This document shows, piece by piece, positions 1 through 12,330 of a stretch of 64,000 nt of DNA. The notes beneath the pieces were generated by a model, which was not told the DNA's origin, made no database searches, and worked only from the letters and a program-made list of their open reading frames with translations. Positions within the stretch are counted from its first letter, which is position 1, and each line of letters starts with the position of its first letter. A program made the position numbers and the translations under genes. Origin of the DNA: Nemopilema nomurai (taxonomy: Eukaryota; Cnidaria; Scyphozoa; Rhizostomeae; Rhizostomatidae); NCBI GenBank assembly GCA_003864495.1, contig ML133498.1, positions 2,275,839 through 2,339,838 of the forward strand, given 5' to 3'.

Positions 1-1826
1 TTTGGACAGAAAGGCTTCTTTTGATACCGTTGTTGCATATATGTAATAAAAAGAAAACCAAAATTTTGGTCGAAAATGACCATTTTGGCAAGGCTATAGC
101 CTTAGAATTCTGCTAAAAACGTTGCATTTCTTTAAACGTTCGTAACTCCAAAAATACTACTCGTATGAAGATGCGGTTTGGACAGAAAGGCTTCTTTTGA
201 TACCGTTGTTGCATATATGTAATAAAAAGAAAACCAAAATTTTGGTCGAAAATGACCATTTTGGCAAGGCTATAGCCTTAGAATTCTGCTAAAAACGTTG
301 CATTTCTTTAAACGTTCGTAACTCCAAAAATACTACTCGTATGAAGATGCGGTTTGGACAGAAAGGCTTCTTTTGATACGTTGTTGCATATATGTAATAA
401 AAGAAAACCAAAATTTTGGTCGAAAATGACCATTTTGGCAAGGCTATAGCCTTAGAAATTCTGCTAAAAACGTTGCATTTCTTTAAACGTTCGTAACTCC
501 AAAAATACTACTCGTATAAATATGCGGTTTGGACAGAAGGGCTTATTTTGAACCGTTGTTGCATATATGTAATAAAAAGAAAACCAAAATTTTGGTCGAA
601 AATGACCATTTTGGCAAGGCTATAGCCTTAGAAATTCTGCTAAAAACGTTGCATTTCTTTAAACGTTCGTAACTCAAAAATACTACTCGTATGAAGATGC
701 GGTTGGACAGAAGGCTTTTTGATAACGTTGTTGCATATATGTAATAAAAAGAAAACCAAAATTTTGGTCGAAAATGACCATTTTGGCAAGGCTATAGCCT
801 TAGGAATTCTGCTAAAAACGTTGCATTTCTTTAAACGTTCGTAACTCCAAAAATACTACTCGTATAAAGATGCGGTTTGGACAGAAGGCTTTTTTGATAC
901 GTTGTTGCATATATGTAATAAAAAGAAAACCAAAATTTTGGTCGAAAATGACCATTTTGGCAAGGCTATAGCCTTAGAATTCTGCTAAAAACGTTGCATT
1001 TCTTTAAACGTTCGTAACTCCAAAAATACTACTCGTATGAAGATGCGGTTTGGACAGAAAGGCTTCTTTTGATACCGTTGTTGCATATGTAATAAAAAGA
1101 AAACCAAAATTTTGGTCGAAAATGACCATTTTGGCAAGGCTATAGCCTTAGAATTCTGCTAAAAACGTTGCATTTCTTTAAACGTTCGTAACTCCAAAAA
1201 TACTACTCGTATGAAGATGCGGTTTGGACAGAAGGCTTTTTTGATACCGTTGTTGCATATATGTAATAAAAGAAAACCAAAATTTTGGTCGAAAATGACC
1301 ATTTTGGCAAGGCTATAGCCTTAGAATTCTGCTAAAAACGTTGCATTTCTTTAAACGTTCGTAACTCCAAAAATACTACTCGTATGAAGATGCGGTTTGG
1401 ACAGAAAGGCTTCTTTTGATACCGTTGTTGCACATATGTAATAAAAAGAAAACCAAAATTTTGGTCGAAAATGACCATTTTGGCAAGGCTATAGCCTTAG
1501 AATTCTGCTAAAAACGTTGCATTTCTTTAAACGTTCGTAACTCCAAAAATACTACTCGTATAAATATGCGGTTTGGACAGAAAGGCTTCTTTTGATACCG
1601 TTGTTACATATATGTAATAAAAGAAAACCAAAATTTTGGTCGAAAATGACCATTTTAGCAAGGCTATAGCCTTAAGAATTCTGCTAAAAACGTTGCAATT
1701 CTTTAAACGTTCGTAACTCCAAAAATACTACTCGTATGAAGATGCGGTTTGGACAGAAAGGCTTCTTTTGATATCGTTGTTACATATATGTAATAAAAAG
1801 AAAACCAAAATTTTGGTCGAAAATAC
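1..1826. repeat. Satellite array A, ~175-bp monomer
   Basis: About ten head-to-tail copies of a monomer of roughly 175 bp. The landmark GGTTTGGACAGAAAGGCTTC recurs near 1, 174, 350, 525, 702, 872, 1045, 1219, 1394, 1567 and 1744. Copies differ by only a few substitutions and 1-2 base indels, so the array is young or homogenised. Each monomer holds the perfect 14-bp palindrome AAGGCTATAGCCTT and an imperfect inverted motif around CAAAATTTTGGTCG. The array runs off the left edge of the window. No open reading frame persists across monomers, so I see no coding role. Confidence 0.97.
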
Positions 1827-3130
1827 TGATTCTTTTTAGGAAACTCTTTTGGCTTTCAATGTACCAAATGGACGTTTTTATACCTACAAATGCAGTTTAG
1901 AGGATAGTTTTATTCTTGGAAGCATTTCTGAAGAGTTATGGACACGTCGAAAAAGTGGGATTTTTTCACCAAAAAGTAAGGCTATAGCCTTGGGAAAAAT
2001 ACTTATTTTCTTAAGGAAACTTTCTTGGCTTTCAATGCACCAAATGGACGTTTTTATACCTACAAATGCAGTTTAGAGGATAGTTTTGTTTTTTGAAGCA
2101 TTTATGAAGAGTTATGGACACGTCCAAAAAGTGGCACTTTTTCGCCAAAAAGTAAGGCTATAGCCTTGGGAAAAATACAGATTTTTTTTAGGAAACTTTT
2201 TTGGCTTTCAATGTACCAAATGGACGTTTTTATACCTACAAATGCAGTTTAGCGGATAGTTTTGTTGTTTGAACCATTTATGAAGAGTTATGGACACCTC
2301 CAAAAAGTGGCACTTTTTCGCCAAAAAGTAAGGCTATAGCCTTGAGAAAAATACTGATTTTTTTTAGGAAACTTTTTTGGCTTTCAATGCACCAAATGGA
2401 CGTTTTTATACCTACAAATGCAGTTTAGAGGATAGTTTTATTATTGGAAGCATTCCTGAAGAGTTATGGACACGTCCAAAAAGTGGCACTTTTTCGCCAA
2501 AACGTAAGGCTATAGCCTTGGGTAAAAAACTGATTTTTTTAAGGAATTTTTTTGGCTTTCAATGCACCAAATGGACGTTTTTATTTCTACAAATGCAGTT
2601 TAGTGGATGGTTTTTGTTCTTGGAAGCCTTTCTAAAGAGTTATGGACACGTCGAAAAAGTGGCACTTTTTCGCCAAAAACTAAGACTATAGCCTTGGGAA
2701 AAATACTAATTTTTTTAAAGAAAATTTTTTGGCTTTCAATGCACCAAATGGACGTTTTTATACCTACAAATGCAGTTTAGAGGATAGTTTTATTCTTGGA
2801 AGCATTTCTGAAGAGTTATGGACACGTCCAAAAAGTGGCACTTTTTCACCAAAACGTAAGGTTAAAGCCTTGGGAAAAATACTGATTTTTTTAAGGAAAA
2901 TTTTTTGGCTTTCAATGCGCCAAATGGGCGTTTTTATACCTACAAATGCACTCTGGTTGGTAATTTATGTAAATGGAAGTGTGTCTGAAAGGTTCTGTCA
3001 GAAATGGTCAGAAAAGTCGCACTTTTTCGCCAAAATGAAAGGCCATAGAGCCTTGGAAGAATACAGACTCTTTAAAAACATTTTTGGCTTAGAATGCGCC
3101 AAATGGTTAAATATATACCAACAAAAATAG
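1827..3130. repeat. Satellite array B, diverged ~176-bp monomer
   Basis: Seven to eight copies of a second monomer, period about 176 bp, with the landmark GGCTTTCAATGCACCAAATG near 1849, 2026, 2203, 2377, 2553, 2729 and 2906. Most of its sequence differs from array A, but it keeps the same period and the AAGGCTATAGCCTT(G) motif in the same relative place, so the two are probably old subfamilies of one satellite. Copies are more diverged from each other than in array A. Short open frames of 75-133 codons inside it are products of the repeat and not genes. Confidence 0.93.
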
Positions 3131-3780
3131 TCTATATGGTAGATTGTGTATTCGAAGCGTTGCTGAAGCGTTTTTCACCTTAAATGCAAGCCTATAGCTA
3201 ATGAGCCTATAGTTTGTTTGGCCAATGAGCCAAGTATTTAAACATTTAATATTCTTTCCAATTATTATATCTTAATTAACATATTTTGTTTATTATGGAG
3301 CCTTCAAGATGCATAACTTTGTAGTTTTGTTAGTTTTAATATTATACGTAGCTTTAAATAACTATTTACATTCTGTAGAATTTTAAGCAGTTAAAGGCCT
3401 TAGATACTTGTAATGTAAAAATAGCCTTACAAAGCTTTCTAATTTTTAACTAAATACGTTTTTTTCTGGAAATGATTTCAGCGTGATCTACAAATACAAT
3501 GAAAGGCTTTTGGTGTTTTGCATTTGAATAAAATGTTTACGGTCTTATTTGATGTCTAAGACCAAGGTTATTGCCTTACAAAGGTTGCTCTTCTAAGTTT
3601 TTAGCTTCTCTAAGCTCTATCTAAAAAGTCATTTAGCTAAACCATAAACTTAGTGTTTTTTTTGAGACGAGTTCTATAATTAAAGATCCTAAACTCTTGA
3701 ATTGAAAACCATAAAATAACGTAACCACTACCTAAATCAGCAAAATTCATGCTCCTCGACTGTGCCTTGTGAGCTTAACC
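3131..3780. repeat. Decayed satellite edge
   Basis: No gene is visible. Scattered pieces of the satellite motif (GCCTATAGC, AAGGCCTTAGA, AAGCCTATAGC) continue with increasing divergence, which looks like the eroded right edge of the array. Confidence 0.5.
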
Positions 3781-3949
3781 AAAAATGGCCTTTAGTAAAG
3801 GCTACAGTCTAAGCGTTTTCACCAGATACGAGCTCTACAACACGAAATTCCTAACTCTCGAGATTCCTAGCATTGTAGTGTCGTATCGATCATTAATGTT
3901 CTCTCTTTTCCAATGTAACAACAAATATTTAGCGAAAAATGATCAACAG

Positions 3950-4340
3950 AGGGATAAAATGGGAATTGTTAAAGAACGTTTTGCGCGATCTAAAGACGCC
4001 ATACCAAAGAAAGAAACTAACAGCAGGAAGAAGTTGGTGACAGATGAGATCAATGAACTGATGATGACGAGGCAAACAATCGAATCAAATCAGTCAGGAT
4101 AATAGCGTAGCAGACAGAATAATCAAGACTAAATAACAACAGGTCAAGAAGGCATGGATAAATACAAAGTGGTATGAGATCGAAAGTCTCAAGAAGAAAG
4201 GACCATCAACCACGCACAAATCACAGAAGCGAATCAAAGAACTTGCTCTCCAACAGGATGCACGAAGCCAAAAGGTAGGACAATCATTTCAGAAAAGAGA
4301 AATGTGATCAGAGAACATTTAAAAGTTGGAACACTGCTTT
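3950..4340 (+). mobile_element. Degenerate non-LTR retrotransposon fragment (endonuclease-RT linker region)
   Basis: A broken frame reads ...KETNSRKKLVTDEINELM, and after a frame change near 4100 reads KAWINTKWYEIESLKKKG followed by a basic THKSQKRIKE segment. This order (a 'W.t.ei..l...r' block, then 'W....c.eie.l...g....mh..ik') is what I know from the linker between the endonuclease and reverse transcriptase of animal LINEs. There are stops and frame changes, no catalytic domain and no defined ends, so it is an old dead fragment. The call rests on remembered family patterns. Confidence 0.45.
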
Positions 4341-5591
4341 GCAGCAAAGCTGATAAAGAGACCCTTATTCAGCATTGAGAGAGCCACTTGGTTGCCGATA
4401 ACCAAGTAAGCGGTTTTACCAAATAGCGAAGTTTGCGCTGGAACCAAAGAAGGAATCTCAGGCAAGCAAGCTCTATCATTCTCGCTCGTTTGAGCCACAG
4501 GAAACTACAACATTCTGCTAACCAAAAGGATAGCATTGCATGTCAATTTTCAGGATCTACGCGGTTATGTAACTTCTACAGTATGGAGGTGTGGAAGCAA
4601 GCTCTAATAAACTTTTACTAGGGGGTTGAGGTATTTATTGGAAAAGCATTGCGTAATCTAATTGCATGCGTGAAATCGTCACAGCGCTTTATGCCTTATA
4701 TTGCACCACCTATGGAGAGTGCATATTAGGACAATGCCACCGTAGTAGTATTATTCAATAAATTCGGTTTCGTTACACTTTGACAGGCCAAGGCCTTGAC
4801 ACTATGACGTCAGCTTCTACACAAGACTTTATTTTGAGTTTGTGAACGAGCGTTGAAAGGCAGAGAGAAACGGGAACAAGTGATTGGGTTTTTGTTGTTA
4901 CACAGATTTCCATCTCTTTCGTTTAGACTTCATTAATGCGTTTCCAGTTTTGGCAAGGCAACAAGACTGTGTCATTTTCACATGATAAATCGCGCACAAC
5001 CTTTCTGACTGCGACAGAGTACTGAAACAATTTTAACTTTCAAGTAAACTTCCCACGCTAGTAAGGTAAATCTTGTTTCTTATAACAAGAGACCCTTAAG
5101 AAACATTATAGTCATCATCTTCACACCAAAATAGGATGGCAGACGGGGGAAAATGTGCCAATACAAAAGTCTCGACAAAGTTCATCCCGTCGACGTTTCT
5201 TCGCACGCAGGTTCAATACCGTAAAACAATATACTTACTCAAACATACTCTTTTCATGTTTCTCAAAACTTGCAAAACTTGCAGCTCATTTAGGCCACAG
5301 ACTTCTGCGAAAATTACACAAGACTCCTCAATTACATTAGGGTATACCGATATTCAAATCGTGCCTTCCTTTACAATAAGGCAAATGAACTAAAAATATC
5401 GTGGCATGTTTTACGTGGTTCAGAAAGACATAAAGTGTTCCGAGACGATTCATTAAGTCAGGCACCAAACTACCGATACTGGTATACACGAAACAAATCT
5501 AAACTTTCAAATGGCCGCTACTAACACCAATTTCAAATTCATGAATTCATGAGTCACAAAAATAGAAAACTGAAGCATGTAAATAAAGTGT
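4341..5591. other. No gene recognised
   Basis: Unique-looking AT-rich DNA between the LINE remnant and the last exon of GCSH. Short open frames of 60-85 codons occur on the plus strand but have no recognisable domains. The 3' UTR of GCSH must lie in the right-hand part, but I could not place its end. Confidence 0.4.
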
Positions 5592-7933
5592 CTACTCGAT
5601 ATCCAATTCACGGACAAATTTATCGTAATCAGCTTCTGACATCAAATCATCTAACTCCTCTGGACTCTGGAGCTGCATCTTTATTATCCAACCTCAAGAG
5701 AAAACGACACAGTAACAGGAAACAAAAGTGAACGCCGAAGTTACAGAAAAAAGCAGCGGGTCAGCATGCGGTCGAGAGGGGGGCAAGAGGGGGGAGCAAG
5801 AGGGAGGGCAACAGGTAGGCTGCATTATAGTTGTCTTCTTATTGAGTTACATGGACGTGAACTTAGGGACGGCCTTTGACTAGAACATTTATAGCCTGCG
5901 AGGAATTCTCAATTCAAATAGGAAAAGATAAAAAATTCGTATTGTTGATATTAGAAAATTTTAGGAAATTAGGAAAAATAGGAAATTAAAAATTTTTGGA
6001 GATAGTTACAAGGTTTCACATAGCTTGTTGAAATTTGACAGGGTGGCACCGAATTTAGCAACAACAACAACAACAACCAAATTTGAAGACAACGCGGTTT
6101 CCCCACCGAACAAGGGCTACCTCCATTGGCTGGCTGATTTTTGTGTACAATTCTCATGTGTTTTTGACTTTATGCTATAAACAATTAGCACAATGTTCTT
6201 TGTCCATTGAAACCACAAATGTATCTTATATGTGGAACTACAATTACGATGATAGTATACATAGTATTTCAAAACATCATGTACTAATTTTTTGTACCAC
6301 TTTCACTAGCATTGACCAGTTACAGGACATCTTTTTCTTTTAATAACAGCCAAACTTTACCGACCATGCTTAAAGTGCTTTCCTTATAGAAATTGATACT
6401 TTGCTGACCATGGTTTGAGTGCATTCTTCATTAACAAGAATGAAGCATGATTGAAGTGTTCTGTCACTAACATCAACAATCTACCGACCACCTCTCCTCT
6501 CAACAACTCTTTATGGACCATTTGTAAAGTCACTTTCTTAACGGCACCGATGCTTTGCCAACCACGGCTTCAGAGCACAAGTCAGTAGCAACGCAACAGA
6601 TCATGGTTGAAACGCTCGTGTCTCTTTTGTCTCAACACGTTCCTGTTAACGTCTGCTCTCAACAACACTAGCTATACTTTAAGTGCTAATATGATAGCAT
6701 TGATGCTTTGCCAAAGATGTTTCAACAGTACTTGTCACTAAATTTTGGTTACTTTGTTTTTATGACAACCGTCAACAAAAAGAGCACACGGCCATTTGAT
6801 CTTCATTCGAAAAAACAGACAAGAGGCCCGGTCCTTGCCCTTTCCAATGCCAAGGAGCATGGAATAATAAATGTAACTCAAAAAAAGATGATAAAGTATT
6901 AGTTATTAGTCATTTATCAAGTTATTAGTGGCGTGGAAAGTTGTGCCAGGCCCTTAAGTTTAGACTGGCAAAAGCCACCTCGTTATCAGATTGAGCCAGC
7001 AGTAAAGTCCACTTAAAACCAGGTGTCAAAGCAGCGACTCCATTTATAAATATATAACGTTTAAGTCTAAGAAACATTATAAAAACAGAGCAGAAAGGCA
7101 CACAAAAGTGGAAGTAAAGATACAACATACCTTCGTCGTATGGTGAAGAATTAATCAACCCAGGTGAATCAGAGAGACTCTCGTTTACTTCTGTAACTGT
7201 TCCAGAAATTGGCACAAACAAGTCACTTGCGGCTTTAACACTTTCTAATGCACCACAAACATCTGCAAGTACAGCATGAAAAAAATGAAGTATATTATTG
7301 CATAAATACTATCTACTACCTTCAAAAATTCTCAAAAGCAAACGGGGCTGCCATTGATAAAGAACGATATGATTAACAAGTGCTTTGCGGTACAAAACTT
7401 TAAAATAGCACGGAAATTGTCGGTATGTATGAGGCACTCTTAAAAGATTGGAGGCAATAATAAAACAGCATGTTCCAAGTAAGCCTTCTTCTACTGTGAA
7501 AATCCATGAAGATTCTAGTCTTTCTGAGGGAATGAGGCTGGCTCATCTCAGAAACTTGCCAGAAGACGTAGAAATTATATTTATGTAAAAAGAATAACAG
7601 AACTTTCTGAAGCATAAAGCAATTTACGATTTTTTCATGATAAAAGAAATTATACTTCTTCAATTTCAATATACATAAACTTCACAGTAGCTAGAAATAA
7701 CAGAGCGAGTTTTTTTTGCACATTTTTTATTGTTTTTATTATTATTACTACTATTATTATTATCTCTGTTACTGACAACATCTAAAACAAACAATGAGGA
7801 ACACACTTTTTCCTTCTTTTTGTTAATTTCTTTTGTTTGTGCTTTTTCTTTGTAAGCCCAGGCTAGCCAATTGCAAATTACCTTTGTAATATTGAAATTT
7901 GTAATTGTAGTTTTGATTGAATTGAAACGTTTC

Positions 7934-7972
<39 letters not shown>

Positions 7973-10900
7973 ATTTGTTTGTTGAAGTGGCAGCACATGT
8001 ACCACCGGTGTTGACCTGCTGTCTAAAGCAAAAATTAATATGGAATAAAGAGAGCTATAATTAGTAGATATGTACACCCAATCAAAATTCACAATGTATT
8101 TTGGTAGGGCTTCAAAATCAAGGAAATAAAAACAAAAAACAGAATTTTATTTTAATTTTAATAACTTGCTTGTCAAATACCCATCAAAGTATGCAAACAT
8201 CAGAAATGACCAAAAGTTAAGAAAACAAATAGCCAGTTGCTAACCCGAGGGTGCTAAGAAGAGCGTATGATTGGTTGTTAGCTCATTTTCAATAAGGAAA
8301 ACTCTCACAATTATTGGTTGCCAACTTTTGTCAAATCGAAACTGAGAAAGCAGTAGGGTAACACCACACAGGGATAAATTTCTGGAACCAACCTCCCACT
8401 GAAAACTCACTGTCCACTTCTGGCATATCAACATACACAACATCTCCAAGTTTATCCTGCAAACATTCAAAAACTACATTTTAGAATAACACAGAAGTAA
8501 TAACAGCCATTGTGAAAAAGAAAAATGATCGCTACATCAGAAGGTATTATTGCCAAATGATTATATACATAACACACAGAGTATGATGAAGGGAAGGAAT
8601 CTCACAGTCTGTACTGCTATTGTTCAAGAGCAATTGAAATTGATCAAATGCATTAAAAAAATATCAAATGTGGCAAATAATAGGATGATAGGAAATAACT
8701 TTTTCTCTGGGTAGATGAAAAAATATATAGCAGAACTGCAGATCAAAGGAAAAGCACACTAAATGAGCATACAGTAGGGTAATTCCATGTGAAATCAACA
8801 AATTTGAGAGGCAAATTTACCTTTACCATGAGGGAAACTGTGCATACTTCATGAACTTGATAACCATGGTAAGAAAAGACTATGCACCAAATTTAAGCTC
8901 AACATCTTTAACAAGGGGCCTAGAAATCAGCTTCTAACGATTTTCCCCATTCTTCCCTGATGATGACCCCCAAAATGGTAAAACTTCACTTTTGTTCTGA
9001 TTGCTCCATTGGGTCTTTTCTCAAGGTCTTTTCAAGGTCTGCTTAAATATCACAAGTTTTCTAACATATCCAATGTGAACTGACAAGCTTCTGTATGGAA
9101 AACCAACAAATGTGGCTTTTTCCAAATACCTGCCTGAAGTATAATGACGTATTGGGTAAAATTCCAAGCTCACCTCTCTCTAAAACTTTCTGCATTAACA
9201 TTTTAGTATTCAAGAGCTATTTCAGAAAATTTTGTCAATTGTCAAAATTGCCCCTCTGGGCCTGGTCGGACTTTGAAATCTTGATGTTCTATTTTAGTGG
9301 CTATGATGTTCTGAAGGCTAGAATTTATTTCTTGTGGAAGTCATATTCAGAATTGCAAGAGCTTTCATTTGTTACCAAAATCATTGTTGTAGGTGCTACA
9401 GCACAGAAGTGTGTCTACATAGGTGTTGCTGCAAGGTCCCAAAATTGGGGAATTTGTATTCCTTTACCTGCCATAACTCAGAATTGAGTTGACCTAGGTC
9501 CCTGAAATTTTTGGGTGGGAGTTTTTCTTATGAAACGTAATGTGCGAATTTACAGGAAAATCCATCAGGGTCACTGTTCAAATGTGAATTTTTGCGCACA
9601 CTTGGTATGGAATATCCTGTTTTCCTTTATTATTAAGATTTTATGGAGCTACTGCTCTTCAGAAGCTAATCACCCAGTTACCCATAGAGGGCCAAGCCTT
9701 TTCCTACCATTCAAAACATATTTGATTTTGAGTTTCAAGTTTGAAGTGTCATCAAAATCAGAGACATTGAGGTCCTATGGTTTGGATGATTGGCATGGAA
9801 TGACCCAATACGGTTAACAGTTACTGGATAATATGGTCCAAATGATTGTAACAGAGAAATGCTAACAGTGGTCCATTTTGTTATTTCCAGGCTAGACCGA
9901 TCAAAGTAAGTTGTACTTCTAAATTTGCCTTTCATCCCCACTCATTACAATGCCATTGTTCAAGCATAACCTCTCAGTCACCCTCCTTCGTTTGCACAGT
10001 TCAACAAATGATAAAGCAAAAATGCTGTGTCTTTGACCTTTGGCATGTATACATAAGTGTAAATAAAAAGTCAATGAAAGCATTCACATACTTGTGCATA
10101 ATTTGTGATTCCTATTTTGCCAACCCCATCTACTGTCTCAATCCATTCATGATCTTTGGAATATTTTCGTTCTAGAAAATAAAATAAAGAAAGAGTGGCT
10201 TCAATTTGTCAGTTTTTAGAAAAATCCACAAAAATATATATAACCAGCCCTGGTAATATGAAATTTACCTACATGTTGGTAATTGCATACCTTGAAAGGC
10301 TAAGGGGTGCAAAGGCATGTGACTTATAGTCCTTTTATGAAGTCCTTTTATGAACAGCATTTTCAATGTTGTTTATGTTTGTGAGAGAGCCTTTATAAAC
10401 ACAAGAACTTTTACAGAATCTCAAATGTAGCTTAGTGAAAGCAAAATGTAAATCTTAAGAAATTGCTTGTACTAAGTGGCCACATTCTAGAATAAAACAA
10501 TTCACATCTTTCCTTATCAATTTTGAGTTCAATGTTGTTTTAACTAGATTTCTTGTTCACTCTCCACAATTGTGTCACTGTCCTCTGATACCATAAGGGA
10601 TACTTCCTGGGAGCACCTTTGACTCATTACCTTGTTACATTCATCTGACCTCTGACAATGAAATTGTTTGTAAAGCTCATAGTGAATTCAAGAAACAGAG
10701 TGAAAGAAAATTCAGTCCAAAGGTGACACTTGGTGTGCCATAAAAAGCACACCTTTAGAGTTCTAGGCATGTGTGGAGGTGTGCTGGTGCCTAATATTAC
10801 CAGGACTGGTTTATAAAACTGGAAGATTAACGAACACAAGAACATTATTGATTTTTGTGTCAATATCAACCTTGCCAACATAAACATATCTGCATCCGTT

Positions 10901-11119
10901 ATGAAAGTTAGTTTTGAAATCCTGTTTTTCTAATAACTGGGCTTTTCATGACATAACCTGTCTTGTCACTTTTAAATGTCAAAGCAATGTCTGAAAGAAT
11001 TATTGTATGAATTATCATATAAATACAAATGAATTATATGAAAATTCTTTTAAAAATTCAAAACTGTTAAATCTTTGATTTCCAGGCAAATCCACTACTC
11101 TGTAGATCAGGGGTGTTTG

Positions 11120-11150
<31 letters not shown>

Positions 11151-11972
11151 ATCCCCACTGCTAACAGGATTTTTGGCCCTGAATATTATTATATTTCTCT
11201 ACCCACAGAACATCTTATTTAATTGGTTTTATGACATGCTGAAACTTTTTATCAAATGTTGTAGCTCTGATACACAAATCAATTCTTAAAAGCAGAATCT
11301 GCAAGGTATATACTATTTTTATTATTCGTCAAGTTTAACATCTTGGGCCCCTATCCAATACACCCATTTCATGTGGCAAAACTTTTACCAGGGAATTTAC
11401 ATCACTAATCGATATGAAATGCGATTGAAAACTACCTAATATGGCCTAAGATGCGTACGAAACAATTCTGATGCTAGCTTATGGTTACATGAACATGAAT
11501 AGACAGTCGGTTGAGAAATGGCTGTGCTTTTCTTTGAGAACTTCATCCTATCGGTACCTTGTTGGTTGGTTGTAAATGGGTCAATATTCTTTCGTAAATT
11601 TTCCTTTGGGGTATGAACGTAGTAAATAGAATCCGAAATCGAACATAGGACAATCCGATGACTTGGCCTAGATTTGAGCAGTAAGTTTTAAAGATGTCCA
11701 GAAAGTACTGGTCCGTCATACTCAATCAACTTTTCCTCCCATTGTTTCCTGTTGGGCGTTCGTCAAACCGCGAAGGGAAGAGCGTCTGGAGGGGTACAGG
11801 AAAGCAAAATAATCATTTTGTATATCTCTAACTCACCGCTTAGAAGTACGCGGAGGCAGCTAAAACTTCTGTAATGCACGCGTGAAGAGTCAAAGACCTT
11901 TAGACGGGACACGGCAGTGCGAAATCCAGGAGTCTGTTTCAACAATGTCCTAGCAACATTCCAGGCAGCCAT
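5592..11972 (-). CDS. GCSH: Glycine cleavage system H protein, mitochondrial (five exons)
   Basis: The H protein carries a lipoyl-lysine arm that shuttles the aminomethyl group between the P, T and L proteins of the mitochondrial glycine cleavage complex. Exons, in coding order: 11837-11972, 10092-10171, 8393-8456, 7131-7262 and 5592-5692. All joins are in phase and give 170 residues, close to the usual animal length of about 173. Exon 1 encodes an Arg/Leu/Ser-rich presequence starting [13 protein letters not shown], suited to mitochondrial import. Exon 2 holds [15 protein letters not shown], exon 3 [12 protein letters not shown], exon 4 [11 protein letters not shown] with lipoyl Lys about 103, and exon 5 the C-terminal [15 protein letters not shown] helix. 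For exon 3 the weak donor GTTGGT (8391-8392) was preferred to a closer GTGAGT because only it preserves the family spacing before GALES. An in-frame ATG at 12011 would add 13 residues that look less like a presequence. Identification is secure. Confidence 0.95.
5693..7130 (-). other. GCSH intron 4
   Basis: Intron of about 1.4 kb between the lipoyl exon and the C-terminal exon. Translation that runs on past the lipoyl-exon donor at 7130 is intronic. A short (CAA)n run at 6060-6076 is the only repeat seen. Confidence 0.7.
7935..7971. repeat. (ATT)n microsatellite
   Basis: About twelve uninterrupted ATT units, in GCSH intron 3. A smaller ATT-rich run lies at 7735-7760. Confidence 0.95.
8776..9803. 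mobile_element. Candidate non-autonomous DNA transposon in GCSH intron 2
   Basis: The segment is bounded by short inverted ends, GGGTAATTCCATG on the left and CATGGAATGACCC on the right (12 of 13 positions match after reverse complementing). It is about 1.03 kb and sits inside the intron between GCSH exons 2 and 3. It holds a 130-codon plus-strand open frame with no recognisable domain. I could not find a clear target-site duplication, so this is a candidate only. Confidence 0.45.
11121..11150. repeat. Poly(C) run of 30
   Basis: Thirty consecutive C in the first intron of GCSH. Homopolymers of this length are prone to sequencing and assembly error, so the exact length may not be real. Confidence 0.95.
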
Positions 11973-12330
11973 GCTGTCAGCTTTGCTCTCCAAGAAAGCT
12001 TGACGCTTCACGGCAGGAGCACAATGAGGAATAGACCACTTCGGTCACGTGGACAGACTTGGGCTACTGCGTCCATTGTTTGCACCGCGGGTTAATGCGC
12101 CCCAGGCTGCACGGTGTGTGCGATTGTAAATGCAACAGGCCTATTTATATGGAGACAATTTTTCTTGCCGGGACCCAGCATCCTATGGAAGCACTGTATT
12201 TATCACCGTGTGTTTATATAAGAATTTTTGTAACCCAAGCTAGGTGCCGAGACTACTTTTCCAACAATAAAACTAAACTGAAAATAGTCCCGGCTTCCCG
12301 CAAAATTGTCCCGGGGTGAAAATAGTCTTA

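Noticed and set aside
1849..3130. Open frames of 75-133 codons with repeated ALGKILIFLRK-type peptides
   Set aside because: They are translations of the satellite monomer; the frame shifts between units and there is no splice or start context.
6925..7130. Translation running on past the lipoyl exon as an alternative GCSH C-terminus
   Set aside because: It lacks the family C-terminus, whereas the exon at 5592-5692 gives the expected helix in the correct phase.
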